A DNA stretch of 19,675 nt from DATDRM01 sp035291705 (GCA_035291705.1 DATDRM010000101.1:1-19675); one strand, 5' to 3'. Positions 7,191-15,084 are shown, numbered from the stretch's first letter. Numbers and translations are program-made. The notes: generated by a model not told the origin, from the sequence alone.

Positions 7191-7202
7191 AAACAATTGT
7201 TC
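7191..7202. promoter_or_regulatory. GAAC-N4-GTTC-like operator candidate at the nurA transcription start
   Basis: AAACAATTGTTC differs by one base from the GAACNNNNGTTC pattern seen at the right-hand control region; its inner 10 bases (AACAATTGTT) are a perfect palindrome. It lies directly downstream of the -10 element, where a bound repressor would block initiation. Confidence 0.3.
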
Positions 7203-7236
7203 TGAAAATGCAGCCGGGAAGCCAGGGAGAAAAGGT

Positions 7237-8427
7237 ATGGCTTTAGATTTTCTACAAATTCGAGAGCAAGTCAGGCAGCTGGGCGAGAACGCGCCCCTGC
7301 GCGAACAGCGCCTGCAGGAATTGAGACAGCAAACTTGCATGCTCCTGGAAAGCAACGCTCATCGGATAGAAGAATTACGCCTGAAAGTACAAGATGTGGT
7401 TCGCAGCCATGATCCTTCCCTGCGCTGCGCCTTGCCGGTCAGCGAGGCGCTGGACGATCGTTTCCCGCAGCCTGATCTTCCTCCGCAGACGACTGTGTTG
7501 GCGGCAGATGGATCACAGATTGCCCCCGACCGCCATGCAGAAGTCGAATACGGGCTGACCAATGTTGGTGTGATCCGCATGGTTTATGGCTCAGATGCGC
7601 CTCCTGAAACAACAGCCTTTACTCGCCTGTTTTATGACGAAGACCTCTATACCTCTACCGGTATGATGAGTGACGCATTGCTGGCGCTGCGCCGCGATCT
7701 GAATGAGCGGACAATGTTAGCCCGGCAGGCTGCCCAGGCAACACCACCTGTGATCACTTTTACAGATGGTCTCATGGAGATCTACGCCAGCAAAGAGCTG
7801 GTGGGTGAAGAGTCTTCTGAATTTCAGAAAAGTCTGGCCGAGTACTTGGATGTGCTTTTTCAGATGCAGAGCCTGGGTGTGATTACCGCTGGGTATGTCG
7901 ACAAGCCAGGCACCAACCTGGTGGTCCGCTTGCTGGAAGTGGCCATTACACCGGAGGCTGAGTTCTCCGAGATCAAGAAGCGTCATCCTTTGCGGGGAGT
8001 GTACGACATTGACCTTTACTATCCTTTGCTTGGTGCTGGCGAGCGATCGCCGGTATTTGCGGTGCAATCGCCCTCCTCCAAGGTATACACGGGCCCACTA
8101 TCGCTACACTTTTTTTATCTTAATGTAGGTAGGCCTGGGCGCGCTTGGCTGGCGCGGGTCGAGATCCCTGCCTGGGTCGCCGAAAACCCGCGCATGTTAG
8201 ACGACTTGCATGCCGTCCTTATCCACCAGTGCCGCGTCATGGGCTCGCGCCCCTATCCATATTTGCTTCACCGCGCCCACGAGACCGCGCTGGTGAGCCT
8301 CCAGGAGAAGGAGCAGATTACCGCAATGATCGCCCTTGAACTACGCAGACGCGGGGTTAAGGTTGGAGAACAGTCCTCCAAGCAGGCTGCCAAAGAACTT
8401 TCCAGCAGAGCGAGGTACGAAGGATGA
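7237..8427 (+). CDS. nurA: NurA-family nuclease
   Basis: 396 residues from ATG 7237, which follows AGGGAGAAAAGG; an earlier in-frame ATG would lie upstream of the predicted transcript start. NurA family features: VLAADGSQI (residues 87-95) with the first metal-binding Asp (D91), ITFTDGL (residue D177) with the second, and the AGYVDKPG segment (218-225) that normally follows. The C-terminal YPYLLHRAHETALVSLQEKEQI is also characteristic. An N-terminal helical region with many Gln and Arg precedes the core. NurA is a manganese-dependent 5'-3' exonuclease and ssDNA endonuclease that acts with the HerA translocase on DNA ends. Here herA lies four genes downstream in the same operon; the stop overlaps the next start (ATGA at 8424). 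Confidence 0.9.
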   Translation: MALDFLQIREQVRQLGENAPLREQRLQELRQQTCMLLESNAHRIEELRLKVQDVVRSHDPSLRCALPVSEALDDRFPQPDLPPQTTVLAADGSQIAPDRHAEVEYGLTNVGVIRMVYGSDAPPETTAFTRLFYDEDLYTSTGMMSDALLALRRDLNERTMLARQAAQATPPVITFTDGLMEIYASKELVGEESSEFQKSLAEYLDVLFQMQSLGVITAGYVDKPGTNLVVRLLEVAITPEAEFSEIKKRHPLRGVYDIDLYYPLLGAGERSPVFAVQSPSSKVYTGPLSLHFFYLNVGRPGRAWLARVEIPAWVAENPRMLDDLHAVLIHQCRVMGSRPYPYLLHRAHETALVSLQEKEQITAMIALELRRRGVKVGEQSSKQAAKELSSRARYEG

Positions 8428-9029
8428 CGACCATTGAGATCGGACGAATGTTGCGCGCCGGCACCTCCGGCTTTGTTGTGGGCTGCCGGGTTAGCCAATT
8501 GAATCTCCCTTCTTTTGGGGCGCTGGTGAGCGTCCCGCTGGAAGACGGCTACCAGGTCTATGGTCTGATTCACGATATCCACATCGACGACGACGGGCTG
8601 GTGCGCCAGCTGGTCACCGCCGATGGAGTGGACGCAGCCGTCATCGCCGACAACCGCCTCAACCGCAACGTGCCGGTGGAGATGAGCGTGCTGACAGTCG
8701 GCTATCAGCAGGATGGCCGTATCTACCACCTGTTACCGCCGCGCCCGCCGCTCAGCCTGGACATGATCTACTTATGCAGCGCTGAGGACATACGCCGCTT
8801 CACCGCCGACGGGCGGTTCGGCTACCTGCGCCACATCCTGCGCGCCAAGGACCTGCCTGTCGGGGAAATCCTTGCTGCACACGTGCAGCAAGCGCAAGCG
8901 GTGCATGCCAGTGCAGGAAATCCCGATTGGGCAGTTTCGGCTACCAAAGAACTCATTGTTCTTCTGAGGGATGATTATCCAAGCTTGATGTCAGTGCTCA
9001 GTGCATTGACAGATGTATTCCCGTCATGA
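8424..9029 (+). CDS. Stand-alone HAS-barrel protein of the NurA-HerA operon
   Basis: 201 residues, starting at the ATGA overlap with nurA. The first ~100 residues are rich in short beta strands and Gly turns: GTSGFVVGCRVSQLNLPSFGALVSVPLEDGYQVYGLIHDIHIDDDG. This resembles the HAS barrel found at the N-terminus of HerA and in ATP synthase subunits. The C-terminal part is helical (RFGYLRHILRAKDLP, VSATKELIVLLRDDYPSLMSVLSAL). In NurA-HerA operons such a protein could help dock NurA to the HerA ring (inference). The last ~40 codons are AT-richer than the rest of the gene and match the composition of the two genes that follow. Its end overlaps or lies 16 bases before the endonuclease start, depending on which start is used. 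Confidence 0.72.
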   Translation: MTTIEIGRMLRAGTSGFVVGCRVSQLNLPSFGALVSVPLEDGYQVYGLIHDIHIDDDGLVRQLVTADGVDAAVIADNRLNRNVPVEMSVLTVGYQQDGRIYHLLPPRPPLSLDMIYLCSAEDIRRFTADGRFGYLRHILRAKDLPVGEILAAHVQQAQAVHASAGNPDWAVSATKELIVLLRDDYPSLMSVLSALTDVFPS

Positions 9030-9045
9030 CAATCAGGAGAGATTC

Positions 9046-9693
9046 TTGAAGAAATCGCTGACTCAATCAGACTTAATTTCCGCTGCACGAGAATTCTGCA
9101 CGACGGATCACACATACACCGAGTTATTCGGTGTAACTGATGGAAAGGCTGTTGGTACTTTCATTGAACACAAATTTGAGGAACGGCTAGTTTCAGATTA
9201 CGAAGTGCTGATCGGCAGTTCTGTTTCTGGACTTGATTTGCCATCACTTGAAACGGATATCAAGGTAACATCTACACGACAGCCTCAATCGTCCTGCCCT
9301 TTTCAATCGGCACGGCAAAAAGTTTATGGACTTGGATACAATTTACTCTTATTTGTCTATGAAAAGCAGGACATCCAAGAAGGAAGATCAGCACACCTTA
9401 ATTTCCGCAGTTGTGCGCTTATTCAAAAGAGCCGCACTGCAGATTACCAAACAACGCGAGGTATTCTTGAGATTCTTGGCCGAGACGGAAACCGAGATGA
9501 TATTTTGGCTTTTCTTTACGACCGTAACCTTCCCGGTGATGAGATTGTCTACAATAACCTTGCAGACGAAATCATGCAGTCGCCTCCAACCCTAGGATAT
9601 CTAACCATCTCAAACGCTCTTCAATGGAGACTCCAGTATAGCCGGATCGTATATCTAACAGAGTTGGTTCCTGGAATTGTGAAAATCGTATGA
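9046..9693 (+). CDS. Putative type II restriction endonuclease, PD-(D/E)XK-like
   Basis: 215 residues from TTG 9046, which has AGGAGA at 9035-9040, five bases upstream. An ATG at 9013 would add 11 residues and overlap the HAS-barrel gene, but has no ribosome site. Candidate catalytic residues (numbered from 9013): E56/E57 in IEHKFEERL, D75 in GLDLPS and D82-x-K84 in TDIKVTS; the D/E...D-x-K order fits a PD-(D/E)XK nuclease in which Asp replaces the second acidic residue. Conserved-looking segments include QPQSSCPFQSARQKVYGLGYNLLLFVYEK. Its ATGA overlap with a gamma-type DNA methyltransferase gene makes it the natural partner restriction enzyme. I cannot name the recognition sequence. Composition is clearly AT-richer than nurA and herA. 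Confidence 0.7.
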   Translation: MKKSLTQSDLISAAREFCTTDHTYTELFGVTDGKAVGTFIEHKFEERLVSDYEVLIGSSVSGLDLPSLETDIKVTSTRQPQSSCPFQSARQKVYGLGYNLLLFVYEKQDIQEGRSAHLNFRSCALIQKSRTADYQTTRGILEILGRDGNRDDILAFLYDRNLPGDEIVYNNLADEIMQSPPTLGYLTISNALQWRLQYSRIVYLTELVPGIVKIV

Positions 9694-11492
9694 GTCATTC
9701 GATTGCTGATGCTGTCGCAGAACGCATAGTTGAGTTGAGTCAGACGAGTATAGTTGAATTAGTATCAGGCTTTTCCAATTTCGAGCTCGCTAATGAAGAA
9801 CTACACCGTTTGACAGGTATTTTCAATTTCTTTGAGGATCGTGGGACTTATGATGAGTTTCGGAGTATCATCACAATACCCGCCCAAATATCACTTGCCT
9901 CCCAAAACCGAGAGTGGGGTGATTTTCAAACCTCTCCCGATCTGGCATGGAGGGTGTGTCGTATTCTTTCCGAAGCAAATTACGTTCCACGCGTTGTCGT
10001 TGAACCAACTTTCGGAACAGGAAATTTTATTATTGCTATGTTACGGACATTCCCAAATATTGAGCGAATTTATGGCGTTGAAATTCAGGAAAAATATGTA
10101 TGGCACTTAAAGTTATCCTTGCTAATAAAGGCATTGTTGAGTGGGCCCACCTCAACAGAGATTGAGTTAAACCAAGATGACATATTCACACATCGCTTTC
10201 CTAAAAGAATTATCAAAGCCCAAAAACTTTTGGTTATTGGAAATCCACCTTGGGTGACTAGCTCTGAGATTGGATCCTTAGAAGCAAGGAATTTACCGGA
10301 GAAGCGAAACATAAAAGCTCTCAATGGAATGGACGCCATCACAGGCAAAAGCAATTTTGATATAGCGGAATTTATTTTGCTTCGTATGCTTGATTTATTT
10401 TCAGACTGTCATGAGGGTCTACTTGCGATGCTCTGTAAAAACTCTGTAGCGAAGAACATTGTCAAGTTTCTTCCTCAAAAGCAGTATAAGGTCGCTAATA
10501 TCCGTCAAATTGAAATTGACGCAGGCCGTGAATTTGGCGTAGCAGTGGATGCTAGTTTGTTTGTCATGGAGCTTGACGCATCCAACACTACTCATATCTG
10601 TCAAGTTGCCTCTCTCGAACACCCTGAACAAGTGAAGAGGGAATATGGTTGGATAAGAAACAAATTTGTATCTAATGTGAAAGAATATGAGAGTACCTCA
10701 TATATGGATGGGAAATCCATTTTCATCTGGCGACAGGGTGTCAAACATGACTGCTCTAAAGTCATGGAATTGGACGTAAAAGATAACATTTTAATGAACG
10801 GTAACGGTGACATTGTAGACATTGAAGGAGGGTTTGCATATTGGCTTCTGAAAAGCTCTGATCTGAGAGGTTTTGAGGCGAGCAATCCCCGAAAGAAAGT
10901 GATCATTACACAAACCAGGCTTCTCGATGATACATCAAGTCTGGAAGTCAACGCTCCAAAGCTTTGGAGCTACCTTGTTAAAAATAGCCGAGACTTTGAG
11001 AAGCGCAAGTCGAGTATTTACATTAATAAACCGCGGTTCGCGATTTTCGGCATCGGTGAATATTCCTTCAAGCCCTACAAAGTCGCTATTTCGGGTCTAT
11101 ACAAACAACCGAACTTCTCGTTAGTATTACCTATCAACAACTGTCCAGTCATGCTGGATGACACTTGTTACTTGCTTGGTTTTAATACCTACATAGAAGC
11201 ATTGTTAACAAATTCGTTGCTCAATACCTCTACTGTAAAGGAATTTCTTCACTCAATCGTTTTTGAGGATTCAAAAAGACCTTATACCAAAGAGACCTTG
11301 ATGAGAATTGACCTCTCTCAAGCTGCATCTCGAATGTCTTTTCAAACACTAAATACTTTTTGGGCAGACATCGGTTACGAACCGATAGAATCTATCACTG
11401 AAGGTGTATTGGAAGAGTATAAACAGTCTCTTTCCACAAGGCGCATCCAGTGGGATTCCCAGCTAACAATCCAAATGAGGGATAGCAAATGA
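9690..11492 (+). CDS. Type II DNA adenine methyltransferase (N6, gamma-class)
   Basis: 600 residues, complete. Motif order is gamma-type: motif X region NREWGDFQTSPDLAWRVC (residues ~73-90), motif I EPTFGTGNF (105-113) for S-adenosylmethionine, motif II YGVEIQEKY, and the catalytic motif IV NPPW (185-188, in IGNPPWVTSSEIG). The C-terminal ~400 residues contain segments such as KPRFAIFGIGEYSFKPYKVAISGLY and FEDSKRPYTKETLMRIDL that look like the target-recognition and closing domains of this class. NPPW is typical of N6-adenine methylation, though N4-cytosine cannot be excluded. It protects host DNA from the endonuclease encoded directly upstream. Both ends overlap neighbours by the ATGA quartet (9690 and 11489), so it is translationally coupled to the nuclease and to herA. 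GC content is much lower than in herA. Confidence 0.9.
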   Translation: MSHSIADAVAERIVELSQTSIVELVSGFSNFELANEELHRLTGIFNFFEDRGTYDEFRSIITIPAQISLASQNREWGDFQTSPDLAWRVCRILSEANYVPRVVVEPTFGTGNFIIAMLRTFPNIERIYGVEIQEKYVWHLKLSLLIKALLSGPTSTEIELNQDDIFTHRFPKRIIKAQKLLVIGNPPWVTSSEIGSLEARNLPEKRNIKALNGMDAITGKSNFDIAEFILLRMLDLFSDCHEGLLAMLCKNSVAKNIVKFLPQKQYKVANIRQIEIDAGREFGVAVDASLFVMELDASNTTHICQVASLEHPEQVKREYGWIRNKFVSNVKEYESTSYMDGKSIFIWRQGVKHDCSKVMELDVKDNILMNGNGDIVDIEGGFAYWLLKSSDLRGFEASNPRKKVIITQTRLLDDTSSLEVNAPKLWSYLVKNSRDFEKRKSSIYINKPRFAIFGIGEYSFKPYKVAISGLYKQPNFSLVLPINNCPVMLDDTCYLLGFNTYIEALLTNSLLNTSTVKEFLHSIVFEDSKRPYTKETLMRIDLSQAASRMSFQTLNTFWADIGYEPIESITEGVLEEYKQSLSTRRIQWDSQLTIQMRDSK

Positions 11493-13216
11493 GTGATACT
11501 TTACCGCTTACGCCGCCAAATTCATCTCCCATTGGTTACATCGTTGGCGGTGGGCTGAAGGAAAATCTGCGTATTCGCCTCATTGTGCCCTCTCAAGCTG
11601 TGCAGGAAGGGGCGTTCGTCGTGGTCGAAAGCGGCGAATGGTTATTTTACGGATTAGTAACGGATTTACAGCTGGGCGCGACGGATCCGCGCTTCGCCGA
11701 CGAACAAAGCGAAACCCGCCTGCCAGCAGACCTGGCACGCCTGCTCCACGGGCAAACGCTCTATACCAACCTGGAGATGCTGCCGGCTTTGATGCTGGAG
11801 CGGGGTCCGGAACCCGGAAGCCAGGCGTACCAGGTGTGGGCTGACGAATTAGCCCAGGGATTGCGACCTGTACCACGCCCATTGCCGGTTAAGACCATCC
11901 CCGCTCACCATACCCCAGTCCGGCTGGCCGCCCCCGGCGATATCGCCGAAATCTTCGGCAAACCCGAAGAAAGCGGCAACTTTCCCATCGGCTATACTCG
12001 CGAGCAGGGCCATCCCGTCTGCCTCAACCTGGATAAGTTTGTCCAGCGTTCCTCCGGAGTATTCGGCGCCACTGGCACTGGCAAGTCCTTCCTCACCCGC
12101 CTGGTGCTGGCCGGCTTGATCCATTTCAACCGCGCCTCGGTGCTGATCTACGATATGCACAACGAGTATGGATTTGACGACACCGCCTCCGATACCGGCG
12201 AGCATGTCACCGGCTTAAAGAATAAATTCCCCAGCCGCGTGCGCGTGGTTGGCCTGGGACAGGGCGCACAGATCCGCGGCCAGACGCCCGACTTCAACCT
12301 GGAGATCGCCATGCGCGACATCCAGCCAGATGACATCGAGCTGCTGACCCGCGAACTTAATTTGAAAGAGACCACCCCAACTACCCTCGAAGCCCTGGTG
12401 AGCTCCTTCGGCCGGGAGGAATGGTTCTCTGCCTTTCGAGAGATGGTCAACGGCGCGCTGGTCGAGGATGAGAACGGCAAAAAGGTGCCTGCCCCAAGCA
12501 GCGTGGCGCACTGGGCAAACAACGCCGGAGTTAATGTGATGGCTGCCGAAGGCCTGCACTCGAAGCTTGGGCGCGTCTTCCGCCTGTCCTACGTGGTCGA
12601 AAACCCGGCTAGCGACAGCATCAGCGAGATCATTAAGGCCCTGGAGGCTGGACAGCACGTCGTATTATCCTTCGGTAAGCATGAGAGCGACCTGGATTAC
12701 CTGCTGGTGAGCAACCTGCTGACACGGCGCATCCGCCAGGCCTGGGAGAAGAACACCAACGACTTCCGCGCCTCGGGCAAGGACGAGCCGCGCCCGCTGG
12801 TGATCGTTCTGGAGGAAGCTCACAAGCTGCTCAACCGGGAGATGGCCGCCCAGACGACCTTCAGCACCATCGCCCGTGAGTTGCGCAAGTACTACGTCAC
12901 TTTGTTGATCATCGATCAGCGTCCATCGCAGATATATGACGAGGTCATGTCGCAGCTAGGCACGCGCATCTCGGGCTGGTTGGGTGATGAGGACGATATC
13001 CGCGCCGTGCTTTCCGGACTGTCCGGGCGTGAGGCGCTGCGCGGCATGCTCGCCCGCTTGCAGCCCAAGGAGGAAGTCCTCTTGCTGGGTTGGGGGGTTC
13101 CGATGCCCCTTCCGGTGCGCTCCCGCCGCTACAATGACCAGTTCTGGAAAGAGCTGTTAGGGAAAATGGAAAGCACGCGATCCGAATCACAAATTCTTAA
13201 GGAGTTAGGTTTCTGA
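11489..13216 (+). CDS. herA: HerA-type hexameric DNA translocase / ATPase
   Basis: 575 residues. Residues ~10-140 form an N-terminal HAS-like barrel (IGYIVGG, VVVESGEWLFYGLVTDLQLG). The RecA-like ATPase core has Walker A GATGTGKS (193-200), an IYDMHNEYG segment (220-228) and Walker B LVIVLEEAH (437-445), followed by LLIIDQRPSQIYDEVMSQLGTRI as the sensor and arginine-finger region. HerA is a ring ATPase of the FtsK-HerA superfamily that drives DNA through NurA. Besides repair, bacterial HerA proteins recur in defence systems with nucleases and SIR2 proteins. It starts in an ATGA overlap with the methyltransferase gene, although its composition matches nurA, not the methyltransferase. A complete HAS barrel argues that it was not split by the inserted genes. 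Confidence 0.93.
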   Translation: MSDTLPLTPPNSSPIGYIVGGGLKENLRIRLIVPSQAVQEGAFVVVESGEWLFYGLVTDLQLGATDPRFADEQSETRLPADLARLLHGQTLYTNLEMLPALMLERGPEPGSQAYQVWADELAQGLRPVPRPLPVKTIPAHHTPVRLAAPGDIAEIFGKPEESGNFPIGYTREQGHPVCLNLDKFVQRSSGVFGATGTGKSFLTRLVLAGLIHFNRASVLIYDMHNEYGFDDTASDTGEHVTGLKNKFPSRVRVVGLGQGAQIRGQTPDFNLEIAMRDIQPDDIELLTRELNLKETTPTTLEALVSSFGREEWFSAFREMVNGALVEDENGKKVPAPSSVAHWANNAGVNVMAAEGLHSKLGRVFRLSYVVENPASDSISEIIKALEAGQHVVLSFGKHESDLDYLLVSNLLTRRIRQAWEKNTNDFRASGKDEPRPLVIVLEEAHKLLNREMAAQTTFSTIARELRKYYVTLLIIDQRPSQIYDEVMSQLGTRISGWLGDEDDIRAVLSGLSGREALRGMLARLQPKEEVLLLGWGVPMPLPVRSRRYNDQFWKELLGKMESTRSESQILKELGF

Positions 13217-13245
13217 TCAGAGAGGATATAGAGGTACCGAATGCC

Positions 13246-13314
13246 ATGAGTTGGCGCGATCAACTGGCTAAAGGAATTGAAAACGGTGCTATTGAAATTG
13301 AGAGGGTAGTTTAA
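13246..13314 (+). CDS. Possible small protein, 22 codons, between herA and the BNR gene
   Basis: A frame from ATG 13246 (start MSWRDQLAKG) to TAA 13312-13314 fits the gap after herA and ends 3 bases before the BNR gene start. The frame stays open upstream to just after the herA stop. No strong ribosome site is visible. Its only role may be coupling translation to the next gene, whose start has a GAGAGGG about 11 bases upstream. Coding status is uncertain. Confidence 0.25.
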   Translation: MSWRDQLAKGIENGAIEIERVV

Positions 13315-13317
13315 ATC

Positions 13318-14292
13318 ATGAACAAAGTAATCTTTATTGGTACATCGAACGGTCTCGTGGTTAGTGAATCTCGGGGAGAGGCCTGGCATGCAGTCCGCTA
13401 CGCTCTAAAAGACCATTATCTCACCTCCATGGCTGTAGAAGAGGGTGTCCTTCTAGCTGGAACGCAGGACGGGGTCTATCGCTCGGACGATATGGGGGAT
13501 ATCTGGCAAGAAGCGGACGCCGGATTGACTATCCGCCATATCCGTTGGTTGGCTTTACATCCAAACGATTGGCAGCGCGCCTTCGCTGGCAGCGAACCAG
13601 CGGGAATATTTGTCTCTCAAGACGGCGGCAGGTCATGGCGACTCTGTCCCGAGGTAGAGCAGCTACGCAAAAAACACGGTTGGTCCTTGCCATACTCCCC
13701 GCTGGCTGGCTGCGTGCGTGGCTTTGCTTTTCTTGGCACACGCGGCTATGCTGCCGTCGAAGATGGTTGTGTGTTGGTCTCGAAGGATGCCGGAGAGACC
13801 TGGCACCTTCCAGCTGGCAGCCGGGGCGACCCAGATCACATGCCGCGTCCCGGATTTGTCCATTCGGACGTTCACTCGATTGAAGTTTCCCCGGTCTCGT
13901 CTGACCTGGTTGCCGCCCCTACCGGTGGCGGGTTCTTCCATTCGTCCGACGGCGGGTCGACCTGGGAGAACCTCTACCGGAGCTGCTATTGTCGCGCCAC
14001 CTGGCTTGACCCGGCTGATCCCGACCATATGATTCTCGGTCCGGCAGATTTTGTCGACCGCAATGGGCGCATAGAGCAGACTCGCGATGGTGGCCGCACA
14101 TGGCAGCTCGCCTCCAGCGGCTTGGATGTCCCCTGGAGTCATCATATGGTTGAGCGCTTCACTCAAGTCGGTGATGAATTGCTCGCAATTCTCTCCAACG
14201 GCGATTTGCTTGCTGCGAATTTGAGCGATTTGAAATGGCAGCACATCCTCCCCGAGGTGAAAGATGTTAATGCGATCGCCGCAATGAAATAA
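13318..14292 (+). CDS. BNR/Asp-box beta-propeller repeat protein
   Basis: 324 residues. Five clear Asp boxes (S/T-x-D-x-G-x-S/T/I-W) are seen: SDDMGDIW (56-63), SQDGGRSW (100-107), SKDAGETW (155-162), SSDGGSTW (209-216) and TRDGGRTW (255-262), with a degenerate sixth at SESRGEAW (16-23). Spaced about 45-55 residues apart, they imply a six- or seven-bladed propeller. Such folds occur in sialidases, plant HCF136 and many bacterial WD40/YVTN-like proteins. No signal peptide and no sialidase active-site RIP motif are visible, so a catalytic role is not supported; a cytoplasmic scaffold or sensor is as likely. It follows the herA operon and precedes the dehydrogenase gene by 70 bases. Confidence 0.85.
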   Translation: MNKVIFIGTSNGLVVSESRGEAWHAVRYALKDHYLTSMAVEEGVLLAGTQDGVYRSDDMGDIWQEADAGLTIRHIRWLALHPNDWQRAFAGSEPAGIFVSQDGGRSWRLCPEVEQLRKKHGWSLPYSPLAGCVRGFAFLGTRGYAAVEDGCVLVSKDAGETWHLPAGSRGDPDHMPRPGFVHSDVHSIEVSPVSSDLVAAPTGGGFFHSSDGGSTWENLYRSCYCRATWLDPADPDHMILGPADFVDRNGRIEQTRDGGRTWQLASSGLDVPWSHHMVERFTQVGDELLAILSNGDLLAANLSDLKWQHILPEVKDVNAIAAMK

Positions 14293-14361
14293 TGAAAAAC
14301 CAACCACCTTTGACTTGGGCATTCGCAGTCCGTCCTTTGTCAACAACAAGGGAGTTACCCA

Positions 14362-15084
14362 ATGAAGAGATTAGAGAACCAGGTCGCCATTGTCACCGGC
14401 GGAGGGACCGGCATCGGGCGCGGCGTCGCCCTGGCTTTAGCCGTGGAAGGCGTCAAAGTAGTCGTCTGCGGACGGCGTCAAGCTCCTCTTGAGGAGACTG
14501 TCCAGGCCATTCGGCTCGCCAGCGGAGAAGCCCTGGCCGTGGTGGCTGATATCTCTGACGAACATGATGTCGAACATCTGGTGCAGACCTCCCTGCAAGT
14601 CTTTAGAAGGATTGATATCCTGATCAATAATGCCGCTATCGACGGCGGTAGTTCTATCCACACACACGCGGTCGAGGAATGGGATCGCATCCAGGCGATC
14701 AACTTGCGCGGCCCTTTCCTGGCCGCGCGCGCGGTGCTCCCAATCATGCGTGCCCAGCTTCACGGCCAGATCGTCAACATCAGTTCTGAATCTGGCTTGG
14801 AACACTACCTGGGAGACGGCGCGTATGGCGTTTCCAAGCACGCTCTGAATGCCTTGGGCGAATACATCCAGCGCGAGAACCAGGAACTCGGCATCCGCGT
14901 TAACACCATCTGCCCCGGCATGGTGGTTACCGAGATGACACAAAATTCCCCGGGACTGGATCACAACAAATGCCTCTACCCGGAAGATATCGCCGAACTG
15001 GTGATCTGGTTGGTGACACGTCGGCCTAATATCAAGATCGGTACGCCTATCTTGATCCAAACCATGGAAAATCCCTGGACTTGA
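14362..15084 (+). CDS. Short-chain dehydrogenase/reductase (SDR)
   Basis: 240 residues from ATG 14362, with AGGGAG upstream. The Rossmann glycine motif TGGGTGIG is at 12-19, DI after VVA (63-64) contacts the cofactor adenine, NNAA at 89-92 is the strand-4 motif, and the catalytic set is N114, S142, Y155 and K159 (YGVSK). The sequence CGRR after strand 2 favours NADP(H). PGMVVTEM is the usual loop after strand 6. It belongs to the classical SDR group; the substrate is unknown. The next gene, a methyltransferase, starts 17 bases downstream, so both are likely co-transcribed. Confidence 0.93.
   Translation: MKRLENQVAIVTGGGTGIGRGVALALAVEGVKVVVCGRRQAPLEETVQAIRLASGEALAVVADISDEHDVEHLVQTSLQVFRRIDILINNAAIDGGSSIHTHAVEEWDRIQAINLRGPFLAARAVLPIMRAQLHGQIVNISSESGLEHYLGDGAYGVSKHALNALGEYIQRENQELGIRVNTICPGMVVTEMTQNSPGLDHNKCLYPEDIAELVIWLVTRRPNIKIGTPILIQTMENPWT

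Noticed and set aside
8424..13216. Idea that the HAS-barrel protein and HerA are halves of one gene split by the R-M insertion
   Set aside because: HerA has its own N-terminal barrel of about 130 residues plus complete ATPase core, and the HAS protein has its own helical C-terminus.
9046..13216. BREX or DISARM defence island
   Set aside because: No PglX/PglZ, BrxC, DrmA/B or phospholipase-D-type genes are present; the methylase is a small type II enzyme.
14292..14492. Plus-strand frame of 66 codons beginning at the BNR gene stop
   Set aside because: It overlaps the dehydrogenase gene in another frame, turns Arg/Ser-rich there and has no recognisable features.
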